The notes beneath the pieces were generated by a model. That model was not told the DNA's origin. It searched no databases and saw only the letters and a list, made by a program, of their open reading frames with translations. From assembly GCA_040217695.1 (NCBI GenBank), contig JBEHWO010000043.1, forward strand, positions 1 to 26,545: a DNA stretch of 26,545 nt, written 5' to 3'. Origin of the DNA: CALARM01 sp040217695 (GTDB lineage: Bacteria > Vulcanimicrobiota > SpSt-956 > JAKJGF01). Shown here piece after piece: positions 1 to 8,070 of the stretch. Position 1 is the first letter of the stretch. Each line of letters opens with the position of its first letter. A program made the position numbers and the translations under genes.

Positions 1-57
1 AATAGTTATTATAAAAATAAGCATTAATATAGATTTATATGTAATTTTATGTTTCAT
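1..57 (-). CDS. N-terminus of a secreted or membrane protein (cut by the window edge)
   Basis: Reading leftwards from an ATG whose complement is at 55-57, the frame stays open to the window edge and gives 19 residues: a short positive start (MKHKITYK) followed by a hydrophobic run (SILMLIFIITI), as in a signal peptide or a first membrane anchor. A good Shine-Dalgarno sequence, AAGGAAGTG on the minus strand (65-73), sits about 7 bases upstream of the ATG. Nothing can be said about function. It is divergent from the operon starting at 502, with which it shares the upstream region. The alternative is a chance ORF, since only 57 bases are visible, but the combination of SD, spacing and hydrophobic start argues for a real gene. 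Confidence 0.55.
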   Translation of the reverse strand, partial: MKHKITYKSILMLIFIITI

Positions 58-132
58 AATTAATCACTTCCTTGATAATAAATTAAGTTGCAATTTTTGT
101 ACCATTATATAATGTTCGTAACGGAATGCTTT

Positions 133-156
133 CACGCATCACGTATCACGCATCAC
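133..156. repeat. Degenerate 7-bp-period array
   Basis: Three units of the type ACGYATC follow each other with a period of 7 bases. The sequence is a decayed relative of the ACGCGTY arrays found in the other intergenic gaps of this window: the central CG of ACGCGT has become CA or TA in most units. It lies in the divergent region between the gene starting at 57 (-) and the operon starting at 502 (+). Confidence 0.6.
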
Positions 157-313
157 TATACTCTGATCTACATTACTTATAATTTATGTTATATCCGTAA
201 ATAAGTCAAGTTTTTTAGAATCTTCTTATTGCATTGTTTTTTTTCTCTTCCTATATTACTGAAGCCGGCATTAACAACTGATAAAACCCTCCTTGCCGTT
301 ACAGGTCATGGAT

Positions 314-343
314 TTGATTTCTTCTCTGTATTAATGTTATAAT
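314..343 (+). promoter_or_regulatory. Candidate sigma70-type promoter for the 502-6022 operon
   Basis: TTGATT (314-319) and a perfect TATAAT (338-343) are separated by 18 bases. The -10 box is preceded by TG one base away (TGTTATAAT, 335-343), an extended -10. Transcription would start near 350, run through the repeat element at 357-456 and reach the first gene at 502. This is a motif match by eye; no other promoter upstream of 502 is as good. Confidence 0.5.
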
Positions 344-356
344 TAGGGACTGTAAG

Positions 357-456
357 AAAATAACCCTGGCAAATTGTTAGAACGGTTATCAGCCTCGCGT
401 CACGCGTTACGCGTTACGCGTCACGATATAGACATAAATATGATTGGGTTATTTCT
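357..456. repeat. Family A palindromic element, copy 1, with a 7-bp array at its centre
   Basis: About 100 bp that recurs at 25269-25366 with only scattered differences. It has imperfect inverted ends (AAATAACCC on the left, GGGTTATTT on the right), a small inner stem (CTGGC/GTTAG) and a central array at 392-426 of CGCGT-C-ACGCGT-T-ACGCGT-T-ACGCGT-C-ACG. The array is self-complementary except at the single spacer bases, so the element could form a long hairpin in the 5' leader of the operon. No ORF lies inside it. It resembles a miniature non-coding mobile element, but no target-site duplication could be confirmed. Confidence 0.7.
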
Positions 457-501
457 TGAAAACCCCTTAGCCTATATTTCTTAGAGAGGAGCTTTTTATT
501 T

Positions 502-1389
502 ATGGATAGTTCCGGAGTATGTTTGATTCAAATTCTTTTCTTCGGCGGTATGATTGGTCTGGGTCTGGCTGTATCTTATTATAACAATAAAGCAATTCAG
601 AATGCATGGGGCAGATTTGCCATGAATGCAGGCCTTATTCTGAATCAGGGCGGTCTGTTCAGCACACCCAGGGTTTCAGGAGACTATAAAGGGTTTGATT
701 ATCTGTTACACACCTTTTCAAGAGGCAGCGGAAAAAGCAGGACTACCTATACGGGTATTACTATGAACTTCCCGAAATACGTTGACTGTCATCTTCATGT
801 CTATCAGGAAGGTTTTCTGAGTAAAATAGGGAAAGCTCTCGGAGGACAGGATATTCAGATAGGGGACAGAGAATTTGACCAGGCGTTTATGATAAAAAGC
901 CAGACTCCGGGAAAGATAAACGGGATCCTTACTCCTGATTTAATGAGGAATATGCTGAACGGAAGGCATCTTATAAATATGTCTGTTTCAGGAAATGGCA
1001 TACACTATGAGCATATAGGAATTATAAAGGATGTGGCAAATCTTACCTATGTGAGTGAAATTATGTGGATTATGGCAAATAATATCTGTACATTGGAAGG
1101 TATTTCACAGGGCCAGTTGTCTGATGGAAATTACAGAACTGATAGACCTTATGACAGACCCCAGCAAATTACTTCCGCCACTCCCGATCCCTTTTATAAT
1201 CAGCCTTCTTCCTTCATGCCGCCTCCGTCGCCCTCTTTCTCAGGAGGCTATCAGGGACAGAGTGATTTTACATCTACTGAACCTACCAGCTTTTCAACTC
1301 CCGGAACGGGAGAAAGAAGCTGTGTCTCCTGCGGTGCCAGTGTCCCTGTAGCAAATAAATACTGTATAAACTGCGGGAGATTGATGTAA
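502..1389 (+). CDS. Unknown membrane-anchored protein with C-terminal zinc ribbon
   Basis: I do not recognise this 295-residue protein as a named family. It has one hydrophobic segment near the N-terminus (about residues 7-25), a soluble central domain of roughly 170 residues with the conserved-looking stretches FSRGSGKSRTTYTG and GFLSKIGKALGGQDIQIGD, a Pro/Ser/Gln-rich low-complexity stretch (about 215-270), and a C-terminal zinc ribbon CxxC-x11-CxxC (CVSC...CINC). The same kind of ribbon opens the kinase gene at 21296. GGAG at 488-491 precedes the ATG. The TAA stop overlaps the ATG of the next gene by one base (TAATG), so translation is probably coupled to the GT2 gene. It is the first gene of the glycan operon; a role in that pathway is guilt by association only. 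Confidence 0.8.
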   Translation: MDSSGVCLIQILFFGGMIGLGLAVSYYNNKAIQNAWGRFAMNAGLILNQGGLFSTPRVSGDYKGFDYLLHTFSRGSGKSRTTYTGITMNFPKYVDCHLHVYQEGFLSKIGKALGGQDIQIGDREFDQAFMIKSQTPGKINGILTPDLMRNMLNGRHLINMSVSGNGIHYEHIGIIKDVANLTYVSEIMWIMANNICTLEGISQGQLSDGNYRTDRPYDRPQQITSATPDPFYNQPSSFMPPPSPSFSGGYQGQSDFTSTEPTSFSTPGTGERSCVSCGASVPVANKYCINCGRLM

Positions 1390-2105
1390 TGAAAACTACT
1401 GTTGTAATACCTACTTACAATGAAAAAGAAAATATAGGTGATCTTGTAAATTTTATTTTAGATCTGAATATAGAAGGACTTGATATACTTGTAGTAGATG
1501 ATAACTCCCCTGACGGAACAGGTCATATAGTAAGTGAAATAGAAAAAAATAACCCTTCCGTAAATCTTTTAACAAGGAAGAAAAAACGGGGGAGAGGATT
1601 TGCCGGTATAGAAGGCTTCAAGAAAGCTTTCGATGAAGGAGCAGATTATATAATAGAAATGGACGGAGATTTTTCCCATCATCCCCGTTATATACCGGAT
1701 TTTCTTGAAAAAATACCATTTTATGATATAGTCATAGGTTCCAGATTTGTTCCGGGAGGGAAGGACGAAGACAGGGGATTTTATAGAAGAATTGTAACGA
1801 CCCTTGCAGGTATATATATAAGGACTCTCCTTGGGATCAGGGTCAGGGATGTTTCTTCAGGTTACAGATGTTTTAAGAGACATGTTTTCGAACTTATAGA
1901 TCTTGACGATGTCATATCTGCCGGGCCTCCTATAGTAACTGAAATTTTGTATAAAGCAAGACTTAAAAATTTCAATATGTATGAAATACCTATTGTTTTT
2001 AAAGACAGGGTGAGAGGGAAAACCAAGCTTGACTATATAACCCTTCTGGAAAGCCTTGTTATGGTTTTAAGGTTGAGACAGATGCATAAAAAAGGAATTA
2101 TATAA
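1389..2105 (+). CDS. GT2 glycosyltransferase, dolichol/polyprenol-phosphate mannosyltransferase-like
   Basis: The 238 residues fit the catalytic GT-A domain of polyprenol-monophosphomannose synthase (Dpm1-type) enzymes, which move a sugar from a nucleotide donor to a polyprenyl phosphate on the cytoplasmic face of the membrane. Visible motifs are VVIPTYNEKENI (5-16), the nucleotide-binding VVDDNSPDGTG (35-45), the metal-binding EMDGDFSHHP (90-99), GSRFVPGG (117-124) and the acceptor-side RDVSSGYRCF (153-162). There is no C-terminal membrane domain, so it is the soluble type. The start codon overlaps the previous stop. The polytopic protein at 3027 could use the lipid-linked sugar produced here, in the manner of GT-C enzymes. 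The exact sugar cannot be read from the sequence. Confidence 0.92.
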   Translation: MKTTVVIPTYNEKENIGDLVNFILDLNIEGLDILVVDDNSPDGTGHIVSEIEKNNPSVNLLTRKKKRGRGFAGIEGFKKAFDEGADYIIEMDGDFSHHPRYIPDFLEKIPFYDIVIGSRFVPGGKDEDRGFYRRIVTTLAGIYIRTLLGIRVRDVSSGYRCFKRHVFELIDLDDVISAGPPIVTEILYKARLKNFNMYEIPIVFKDRVRGKTKLDYITLLESLVMVLRLRQMHKKGII

Positions 2106-2152
2106 ATGGTTTTTTTTCTATGCCCAGATAACTTAAAGAAAGGCGCCTGGAA

Positions 2153-3013
2153 GTGAAAGGAAATTTTAATAATAAATATACCTGTATATTATGCGGCGGG
2201 AAAGCATTTACTCATTATTTAACAAAAGACGGTTTTGTTTTAATTAAATGTAAATCCTGTAATTTTATTTTTATTCCGGAAGAATTTTACTCTTCTGTTG
2301 AAATGATTAAAGAACAATATGTAAAGAATAAATCTTCTCCTGTAAGTTATTATCTGTCAACAATGGAACTGGATGTAAAATACTGTCTTGAAAATCTGGC
2401 CATACTGGAAAAATATATAAAAACCGGGAAAATACTTGATATAGGCAGCAGTGTGGGAAGTTTTCTTACTGCGGCAAAAATGAAGAAATGGGAAGCTTCG
2501 GGAGTTGAACCAAATCCCCTGGCTGCTTCTTATCCCCGGAAGGAAGGATTTCATATATATAATGAATTTTTTAATGGAGGTTTTGTTGAAAAATGTTCTG
2601 AACGGTATGATGCCATTCATATGGGTAATGTAATTGAACACGTGTTTGACCCTGTAACATTCCTGAAAAATGCCTTTGAAATTACCAGACGTGACGGATA
2701 TTTACTAGTAACTACAATCAATATAGATACGTGCTGGGCTAAAAGATATCATATAAAACCTCTGGAACATCTTGTATACTTCAATCCTGACACACTTAAA
2801 TATGCACTGAAACAGGCAGGATATGAAGTTATTTATTGTGCCAGAACCTCCAGAAGCAGAAATATAGCAAAGATTGATAAGAGTACAAGTAAAATGGGTA
2901 TTATGGAAAAGCTTGTTATTAAATTAACACAGACCTTTGGACTGGGAGAATTACTCGGGATTATATTAAAATTTATAATTGTAGATGAAATAGTAATTAT
3001 AGGTAAAAAATAA
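2153..3013 (+). CDS. SAM-dependent methyltransferase with N-terminal zinc finger
   Basis: This 286-residue class I methyltransferase (Methyltransf_23-like) starts with a four-cysteine metal site, CxxC at 11-14 and CxxC at 33-36, followed by a Rossmann fold: motif I ILDIGSSVGSF (94-104), an acidic residue in SGVEPN (116-121) that should hold the SAM ribose, and NVIEHVFDP (159-167). This architecture is common in surface-polysaccharide and O-antigen clusters, where such enzymes methylate sugars. The start is GTG at 2153, behind AAAGAAAGG about 10 bases upstream; no in-frame ATG lies close by. The gap to the GT2 gene is 47 bases. The substrate is unknown. Confidence 0.88.
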   Translation: MKGNFNNKYTCILCGGKAFTHYLTKDGFVLIKCKSCNFIFIPEEFYSSVEMIKEQYVKNKSSPVSYYLSTMELDVKYCLENLAILEKYIKTGKILDIGSSVGSFLTAAKMKKWEASGVEPNPLAASYPRKEGFHIYNEFFNGGFVEKCSERYDAIHMGNVIEHVFDPVTFLKNAFEITRRDGYLLVTTINIDTCWAKRYHIKPLEHLVYFNPDTLKYALKQAGYEVIYCARTSRSRNIAKIDKSTSKMGIMEKLVIKLTQTFGLGELLGIILKFIIVDEIVIIGKK

Positions 3014-3026
3014 AGACGTATGATTG

Positions 3027-4886
3027 ATGCTTAAATATGAACATATTGTTTTAATAATTTTACTTGCTTCCCTTACGTTCGTAACACTCTATTATATACC
3101 TGCAGCAGATACATGGCTTAATCTTGCTACAGGAAAATATATTATAGACGAAGGAACATTACCTCAGAAAGATGTATTTTCCTATACTGCAAACGGCAGG
3201 CCATGGAATTCGACTCAATGGTTTATACTGGCCGTATTTTATATATTTTATTCCATACTCGGTAAGAGTGGTATTTATTTATTAAGAACGGCTTTTATAC
3301 TGACAACCTTCGCCTTTATATTTTCTATATGCAGGGTTCGTTCTTTAAATCCTCTGATCTCGGTTATATGTATCATTATTTCAGCTTTTATTGCCCAGCC
3401 TTATTACTATTTTGATATAAGGGCTTATCTTGTATCTTATGTGTTTACAGCTATATATCTATTTCTTCTTGAGAGGCGAAGAATTCAGGGTAAAGCTTTT
3501 CCCTGGTGGTTATTGCCTCTTGTTAATTGTATATGGGTTAATTCTCATAGCGGTTTTATTATGGGACTCGGTCTGATTTTTATTTATTTTCTGGATGAGC
3601 TTATTACTGAAAAAGATAAGAAAAAATCTTTTTATCTCATGAAAATTTTTTTTCTTACATTTATATCTTCCTTTCTAAACCCCTACGGTTATAAGCTTTT
3701 TCTTCAATCATTTATAGTTGGACAAAGCTATGGATTTATGGAAAAATTTCTTGTCGAATGGAATCGTCCCGAACTTGCAGGACAGCATCTACCTTTTACA
3801 ATTTTCTGGATTATAACTGCTTTTTTTATTATAATTACTGCAAAAAAATCTACATTAAGAGATATAATGATATGGGCCATATTCAGTTATATGGCATTTA
3901 AAGCAGTAAGGCATATTACTCTTTTCTGTATTGTTATTGTACCTGTGTTTTTAAAACATCTGGAATTGCTTTTAAAAGATAGATTGAATGGTACAGCAGC
4001 CATTGAGAATTTTATTAATACCAGGACTTATATTAAAATTACGTTTCTTATCATATGCTTTCTAATATTTTTTCGAACTGTTTTCCTTATATCTACAGAA
4101 GATTTTTCCCTGGAAAAGAAAATGTTTCCTTACTATGGTGTTGAATTTTTACGATTGAATAATCTGCCGGGAAGATTATATAATCCCTATGAATGGGGTG
4201 GCTATATCATGTGGACTATGTACCCGGAAAAACTTGTATTCTGTGACGGAAGGGCTACTGTCGTATATACGGAAGAGATCTGCAGGGAATCTTATTTTTC
4301 TATGACAGGACACGACCTGTCTGTATTTGATAAATATAATATTAATCTTGTACTCTGTAATAAAATCAATGAACCCCTTGGGATGAATCTGCCTTCTGTA
4401 TTAAAGAACAAGCCTGACGAATGGTGCCTTATATATTCCGATGAAAATTCTTATATTTTTATCAGAAATAATTCTTCAAATAAGAAAATAATAGATGATT
4501 TTTACAGCGGAAATCTTGTTATACCTGATACGCCATTGGGAAATTATTATGAAGGTACAGTTCTGCTTAAAAACGGGAATTATGAAAAAGCTTTACAGTT
4601 TCTGGATAAATCTCTGGAATTAAATGAAAATTTTATCGAAGCCCTTATGACCAAAGGTTACATACTTGCTATAACAGGAAATTTTAAAGAAGGAAAAGAT
4701 TGTTTTTTGAAAATTCTGTCTCTTGATAACGATTTCCCTGCTGTTCATTATAATCTTGGATTAATTTATAAAAATTCAGGGGATTTTGATGACGCAGAAA
4801 GGGAATTTATGATAGAATTGAAGATACATGACTATAAGCCGGCACTGGAGGAACTGGAAAAACTAAAAAAACGCAGGGGGAAGTGA
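3027..4886 (+). CDS. Polytopic membrane protein with C-terminal TPRs (GT-C-like)
   Basis: About 619 residues from ATG 3027; a TTG at 3024 is the less likely start. Residues 1 to about 360 hold roughly nine to ten hydrophobic segments. The first extracytoplasmic loop carries AADTWLNLATGKYI and DVFSYTANGRPWNSTQW; an early acidic residue in such a loop is typical of GT-C glycosyltransferases that use lipid-linked donors, but the match is not decisive. After a soluble stretch containing GGYIMWTMYPEKLVFCDGRA come about three TPRs (residues 505-615, for example GNYEKALQFLDKSLELNENF). The stop overlaps the GTG start of the next gene (GTGA). With the neighbouring GT2 gene it could form a donor/transfer pair at the membrane. 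Confident as a membrane-TPR protein, tentative as a glycosyltransferase. Confidence 0.8.
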   Translation: MLKYEHIVLIILLASLTFVTLYYIPAADTWLNLATGKYIIDEGTLPQKDVFSYTANGRPWNSTQWFILAVFYIFYSILGKSGIYLLRTAFILTTFAFIFSICRVRSLNPLISVICIIISAFIAQPYYYFDIRAYLVSYVFTAIYLFLLERRRIQGKAFPWWLLPLVNCIWVNSHSGFIMGLGLIFIYFLDELITEKDKKKSFYLMKIFFLTFISSFLNPYGYKLFLQSFIVGQSYGFMEKFLVEWNRPELAGQHLPFTIFWIITAFFIIITAKKSTLRDIMIWAIFSYMAFKAVRHITLFCIVIVPVFLKHLELLLKDRLNGTAAIENFINTRTYIKITFLIICFLIFFRTVFLISTEDFSLEKKMFPYYGVEFLRLNNLPGRLYNPYEWGGYIMWTMYPEKLVFCDGRATVVYTEEICRESYFSMTGHDLSVFDKYNINLVLCNKINEPLGMNLPSVLKNKPDEWCLIYSDENSYIFIRNNSSNKKIIDDFYSGNLVIPDTPLGNYYEGTVLLKNGNYEKALQFLDKSLELNENFIEALMTKGYILAITGNFKEGKDCFLKILSLDNDFPAVHYNLGLIYKNSGDFDDAEREFMIELKIHDYKPALEELEKLKKRRGK

Positions 4887-6022
4887 AGCTTTTGGATTTT
4901 AATTCTTCGGAAATTAATATTAATTGTACTTATTTTGCAGGAGAGAAACCATGTAAATTTAAGAGAGCCTGTAAGGAATGTTCTTTTTATACTCCTGCAG
5001 ATTTCAAAATATTAATAATAAAACTTGCTGCCATGGGGGATGTAATCAGAACAACCCCTCTTCTCTACGGGATAAAAAGGTTGTATCAAAGGAGTCACAT
5101 TACCTGGATTACCGATATTTCCTCTGTAGATGTTCTGAAAAATAATCCTTTGATTGATAAAGTTTTATCCTATGATATGGGAAATATTCTGAGATTGCAG
5201 ATAGAAGAATTTAATGTACTTTATTCTCTTGATAAGGAAATCAGAGCTACAGCTCTTGCAGAGATGGTAAAAGCAACAGAAAAAAAAGGATTTTCTTTTC
5301 ATAAAAAAGGAAATATTTATCCTTTAAATGAGGAAGCTCTCTATGCCTTCAGACTCGGAATAGATGATGACCTTAAATTCAACATAAATCAAAAGACTTA
5401 TCAGGAGATAATCTTTGAGCTATGCAACATTCCCTATGAGAAAGATGAATATATATTCAGGTTACTCCCTGAAGAAATAGAAGAAGGAAAAAGATATTTT
5501 AATGAACTGGGAATACATGACGATAATACAATTATAGGGTTAAATACAGGTTCCGGCCCTATTTATGCCACGAAGAAATGGTCGGAAGAAGGTTTTATTG
5601 AACTGGCACATAAATTGCATAATACTATAGATAACATTAAAATAGTTCTTCTCGGAGGGCCTGATGAAATAGAAAGACACAGAATTATAAAAGAAAAAGC
5701 ACCTGTTATAGATACGGGACATAACAACAGTTTGAGGAGATTTGCTTCTATTGTAAATAACTGTCATCTTCTGGTTACAGGGGATACACTGGCCATGCAT
5801 CTTGCCATAGCACAGAAAATACCTGTTGTTACGTTTTTCGGGCCTACCTGTCCGCAGGAAATAGAACTTTACGGAAGAGGAAAGAAGATTATAGCAAATC
5901 ATGACTGTCTGCCATGTTATAAATGTAAGTGTAAGAGTGAAGTGAGCTGTCTCTACAAAATGAGCAGTGACGAAGTTTACAATTCGGTAACGGAGTTATT
6001 GTCCGATACAGGTATCAGATAA
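4883..6022 (+). CDS. GT9 glycosyltransferase, ADP-heptose:LPS heptosyltransferase-like
   Basis: The 379 residues show the GT9 (GT-B fold) pattern: ILIIKLAAMGDVIRTTPLL (43-61), with the acidic residue of the catalytic loop; NTGSG (221-225) and KKW (231-233) of the donor site; VLLGGPDE (255-262); GDTLAMHLA (300-308) and FFGPT (318-322). Family members add heptoses to the LPS inner core in the cytoplasm, which suggests an outer membrane with LPS or a related glycolipid. Unusual extras are a cysteine cluster at the N-terminus (C15, C24, C30, C33) and another at the C-terminus (C342, C345, C348, C350, C356), possibly binding metal. The start is GTG at 4883, overlapping the previous stop by four bases, with an AGGGGGA ribosome site just upstream. 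It is the last gene of the operon. Confidence 0.92.
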   Translation: MKLLDFNSSEININCTYFAGEKPCKFKRACKECSFYTPADFKILIIKLAAMGDVIRTTPLLYGIKRLYQRSHITWITDISSVDVLKNNPLIDKVLSYDMGNILRLQIEEFNVLYSLDKEIRATALAEMVKATEKKGFSFHKKGNIYPLNEEALYAFRLGIDDDLKFNINQKTYQEIIFELCNIPYEKDEYIFRLLPEEIEEGKRYFNELGIHDDNTIIGLNTGSGPIYATKKWSEEGFIELAHKLHNTIDNIKIVLLGGPDEIERHRIIKEKAPVIDTGHNNSLRRFASIVNNCHLLVTGDTLAMHLAIAQKIPVVTFFGPTCPQEIELYGRGKKIIANHDCLPCYKCKCKSEVSCLYKMSSDEVYNSVTELLSDTGIR

Positions 6023-6043
6023 ATGCATAACGGAAACATTCAT

Positions 6044-6077
6044 CTCCGCGTCACGCGTCACGCGTCACGCGTTACGA
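6044..6077. repeat. ACGCGTY 7-bp array
   Basis: Four to five units of CGCGT plus C or T, ending in TACG, start with CTCCGCG. The array fills about half of the 74-base gap between the glycan operon and the HEAT-repeat gene. It is on the same strand sense (pyrimidine spacers on +) as the arrays at 392 and 21224. Confidence 0.85.
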
Positions 6078-6080
6078 TTA

Positions 6081-6099
6081 AAGGAAGGTGTTATTCTTG
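6081..6099 (+). promoter_or_regulatory. Shine-Dalgarno site that sets a TTG start at 6097
   Basis: AAGGAAGGTG (6081-6090) is followed after six bases by TTG (6097-6099). A start at the GTG inside this site (6088) would leave no room for ribosome binding. The same GGTGTT leader with the start at the same distance precedes ATG 8468, ATG 11184 and ATG 16252, which supports TTG 6097. Confidence 0.65.
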
Positions 6100-6969
6100 A
6101 AAGGTGGCCAGGAAAAGAAAAGCTCTTTTTTCGGTAATTTAACAAAGGGTATAAGCGATTTTATGGTCGGGAAAAAGAAACAGAATCCATGTGAAGAGAA
6201 AACAGACACTGCAGATGAAGATAAAAAAGCCAGGGAACTCCTTGCCGGAGTGACCAAACCTGCAACTCCCGGTGCGACCCGTATGATGATAAAGGATGAT
6301 TTTGATGAACTGGTTAAATCCCTTACGAAAGACCCCATACCATACCTCAGGAAATATTCAGCTCTGAGACTGGGAGAACTGGGAGATAAAAAAGCAATAG
6401 AATATCTTCTGGCCGGTATAAGAGACGAGAATATAGAAGTCAGAATGGCTTCTGCCCAGGCACTCGGAAAACTTGCCGATGAGTCTCTTGTTGAAAAGAT
6501 GATTGAAACACTTAAAGACAGCAATGATTATCTGAGAGAACAGACAATACAGGTTTTGTCCAGTATGGGAGAACTGGCAGTACCGCCTCTTATCAGATCC
6601 CTGAAATCCCACAACTGGATGCTTCCTTACTGTGCTGTCAGGGCTCTTGGGCTCATAAAAGATAAAAGGGCAATAAAAGCTTTGATTGAACTGGTTGAAG
6701 ATGACAGTAATGTCTATGTGCAGAAAGCTGCCATAGAAGCTCTTGAAAAGATGGGAAAAGACGGCGAAGAAGAACTTTCCTCAGGACTCGACCATGAATC
6801 CGGCTATGTAAGGGAAAAAATTTCTCAAATCATAGCAAAGTCCGGTTCAAAACAGTGTATTGACAGGCTGAAAGAAGCAATAGACAGGGAAAGTGATAAC
6901 AGAACCAGGGAACGTATGACGGAATGTTTGAGAAAAATGGAAGTCAGGTTTAATATTTCTACAGAATGA
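6097..6969 (+). CDS. HEAT-repeat (PBS-lyase-type) protein
   Basis: From TTG 6097 the protein has about 290 residues. The first 70 are charged and Lys-rich (KGGQEKKSSFFGNLTKG). The rest is a run of about six helical HEAT-like repeats of roughly 31 residues, with the marks of the family: PIPYLRKYSALRLGELGDK, NIEVRMASAQALGKLADE, NDYLREQTIQVLSSMGE, WMLPYCAVRALGLIKDK and NVYVQKAAIEALEKMGKD. There is no signal peptide or membrane segment, so it is probably cytoplasmic and used for protein-protein contact. None of the lyase catalytic features can be assigned, so bilin chemistry should not be inferred. It stands alone between two repeat arrays. Confidence 0.88.
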   Translation: MKGGQEKKSSFFGNLTKGISDFMVGKKKQNPCEEKTDTADEDKKARELLAGVTKPATPGATRMMIKDDFDELVKSLTKDPIPYLRKYSALRLGELGDKKAIEYLLAGIRDENIEVRMASAQALGKLADESLVEKMIETLKDSNDYLREQTIQVLSSMGELAVPPLIRSLKSHNWMLPYCAVRALGLIKDKRAIKALIELVEDDSNVYVQKAAIEALEKMGKDGEEELSSGLDHESGYVREKISQIIAKSGSKQCIDRLKEAIDRESDNRTRERMTECLRKMEVRFNISTE

Positions 6970-7030
6970 TAGATTCTAATTACCGTAACAGGTAAATTCA
7001 TAACCATTTATGGATTATTTATATGAGAAT

Positions 7031-7062
7031 CGTGACACGTGACGCGTAACGCGTGACGCGAG
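7031..7062. repeat. ACGCGTR 7-bp array (opposite sense)
   Basis: An array of four to five units with purine spacers on the + strand: CGTGACACGTG, then ACGCGTA, ACGCGTG and ACGCG, followed by AGG. Read on the minus strand it is the same unit as at 392-426, including the CCTCGCGTCACG entry, so the element is inverted relative to that copy. It lies in the gap before the TPR gene at 7120. Confidence 0.85.
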
Positions 7063-7119
7063 GAGACAGGATTACAGAATCTGTGTCGTATTTATCACTG
7101 TTAGGAATAAGGAATAATA

Positions 7120-8070
7120 ATGATGAGCATTATAAGATTTTTTTTGTTATCTCTGATTTTTTCAATATTCTTTCTTTCTCCATCTTTTGCTGCTTCAGAA
7201 ATATCTCATTATGAAGAAGCAACAAGATATTACAGTAAAGGAGAAATTGATAAATCAATTGCAGAATGTCTTGCAGCACTGGAGATAAATCCCTCTTATG
7301 CTCCTGCTTATAATGGACTGGGCGTATGTTACTCGGCTCTGGGAGACCTGGATAAGGCCATGGGATATTTCCGTAGAGCAGCAGAACTGGAGCCGGAGCT
7401 TTCCAAAACCTATATAAATATGGGTAATATATATATAATAAAATCTGACATACCATCTGCTATAGACAGTTATGAAAAAGCTTTATCGCTGCAGCCTGAC
7501 TCTCTTGAAGCTCATACCGGTCTGGGAGATGCATATGCTCAAAACGGATGGCTTACTGCAGCAAGGGAGGAATATGAGACTGTTCTTAAAGTTGAACCTC
7601 TCAATCAGGTCGCCTGGTTTAAACTCGGAAAGCTGTATTACAGCCAGAAAATGCTGGAAGAATCTGCTCTCTGTTTTGAAAAAATACTCAGATTAAACCC
7701 GTCCAATGCATCTGTTTACGTCGCTCTCGGAAGTGTTTATCAGAAGGAATATAAATACGGACTTGCTATTGAATATTATAAGAGAGCACTGGAATTAAAT
7801 CTTTCCGTCCCTGAAGTGTACGTTAATATTGCAACCTGTTATATGAACAGTAAAGATATGAAAACTGCTCTTTATTATTGTGAGGAAGCAAAAAAATCAG
7901 ATCGTCTCTACCCTGATATTTATTATAATCTCGGCATAATTTACCAGGAAGAAGGTAAGTCTGATGAAGCTATAGAGAATTTTAATAAATATCTGGAACT
8001 GTCACCTGACGGCTCTTATGTGAAAGATGTGAATAACAGGCTCCATGAATTAGAGAAAGATTCAATATAA
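7120..8070 (+). CDS. Exported TPR protein
   Basis: The 316-residue protein begins with a typical Sec signal peptide (positive start, a hydrophobic run FFLLSLIFSIFFLSP, and likely cleavage after SFA near residue 24), with no lipobox cysteine. The remainder is about eight 34-residue TPRs, for example GEIDKSIAECLAALEINPSY, GDLDKAMGYFRRAAELEPEL and GKSDEAIENFNKYLELSPDG. TPRs bind proteins; the location would be periplasmic or outside. Two ATGs (7120 and 7123) compete as start; both give the same signal peptide. It has its own gap on each side, so it is probably a single-gene unit. It is related in sequence style to the exported TPR proteins at 13060 and 23744. Confidence 0.9.
   Translation: MMSIIRFFLLSLIFSIFFLSPSFAASEISHYEEATRYYSKGEIDKSIAECLAALEINPSYAPAYNGLGVCYSALGDLDKAMGYFRRAAELEPELSKTYINMGNIYIIKSDIPSAIDSYEKALSLQPDSLEAHTGLGDAYAQNGWLTAAREEYETVLKVEPLNQVAWFKLGKLYYSQKMLEESALCFEKILRLNPSNASVYVALGSVYQKEYKYGLAIEYYKRALELNLSVPEVYVNIATCYMNSKDMKTALYYCEEAKKSDRLYPDIYYNLGIIYQEEGKSDEAIENFNKYLELSPDGSYVKDVNNRLHELEKDSI

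Noticed and set aside
392..426. CRISPR array reading of the 7-bp repeats
   Set aside because: The period is only 7 bases with single-base spacers, there are no unique spacers of 25-40 bases, and no cas genes lie nearby.
6078..6524. Minus-strand ORF opposite the HEAT-repeat gene
   Set aside because: Ser-rich low-complexity translation overlapping a clear HEAT protein and running into a repeat array.
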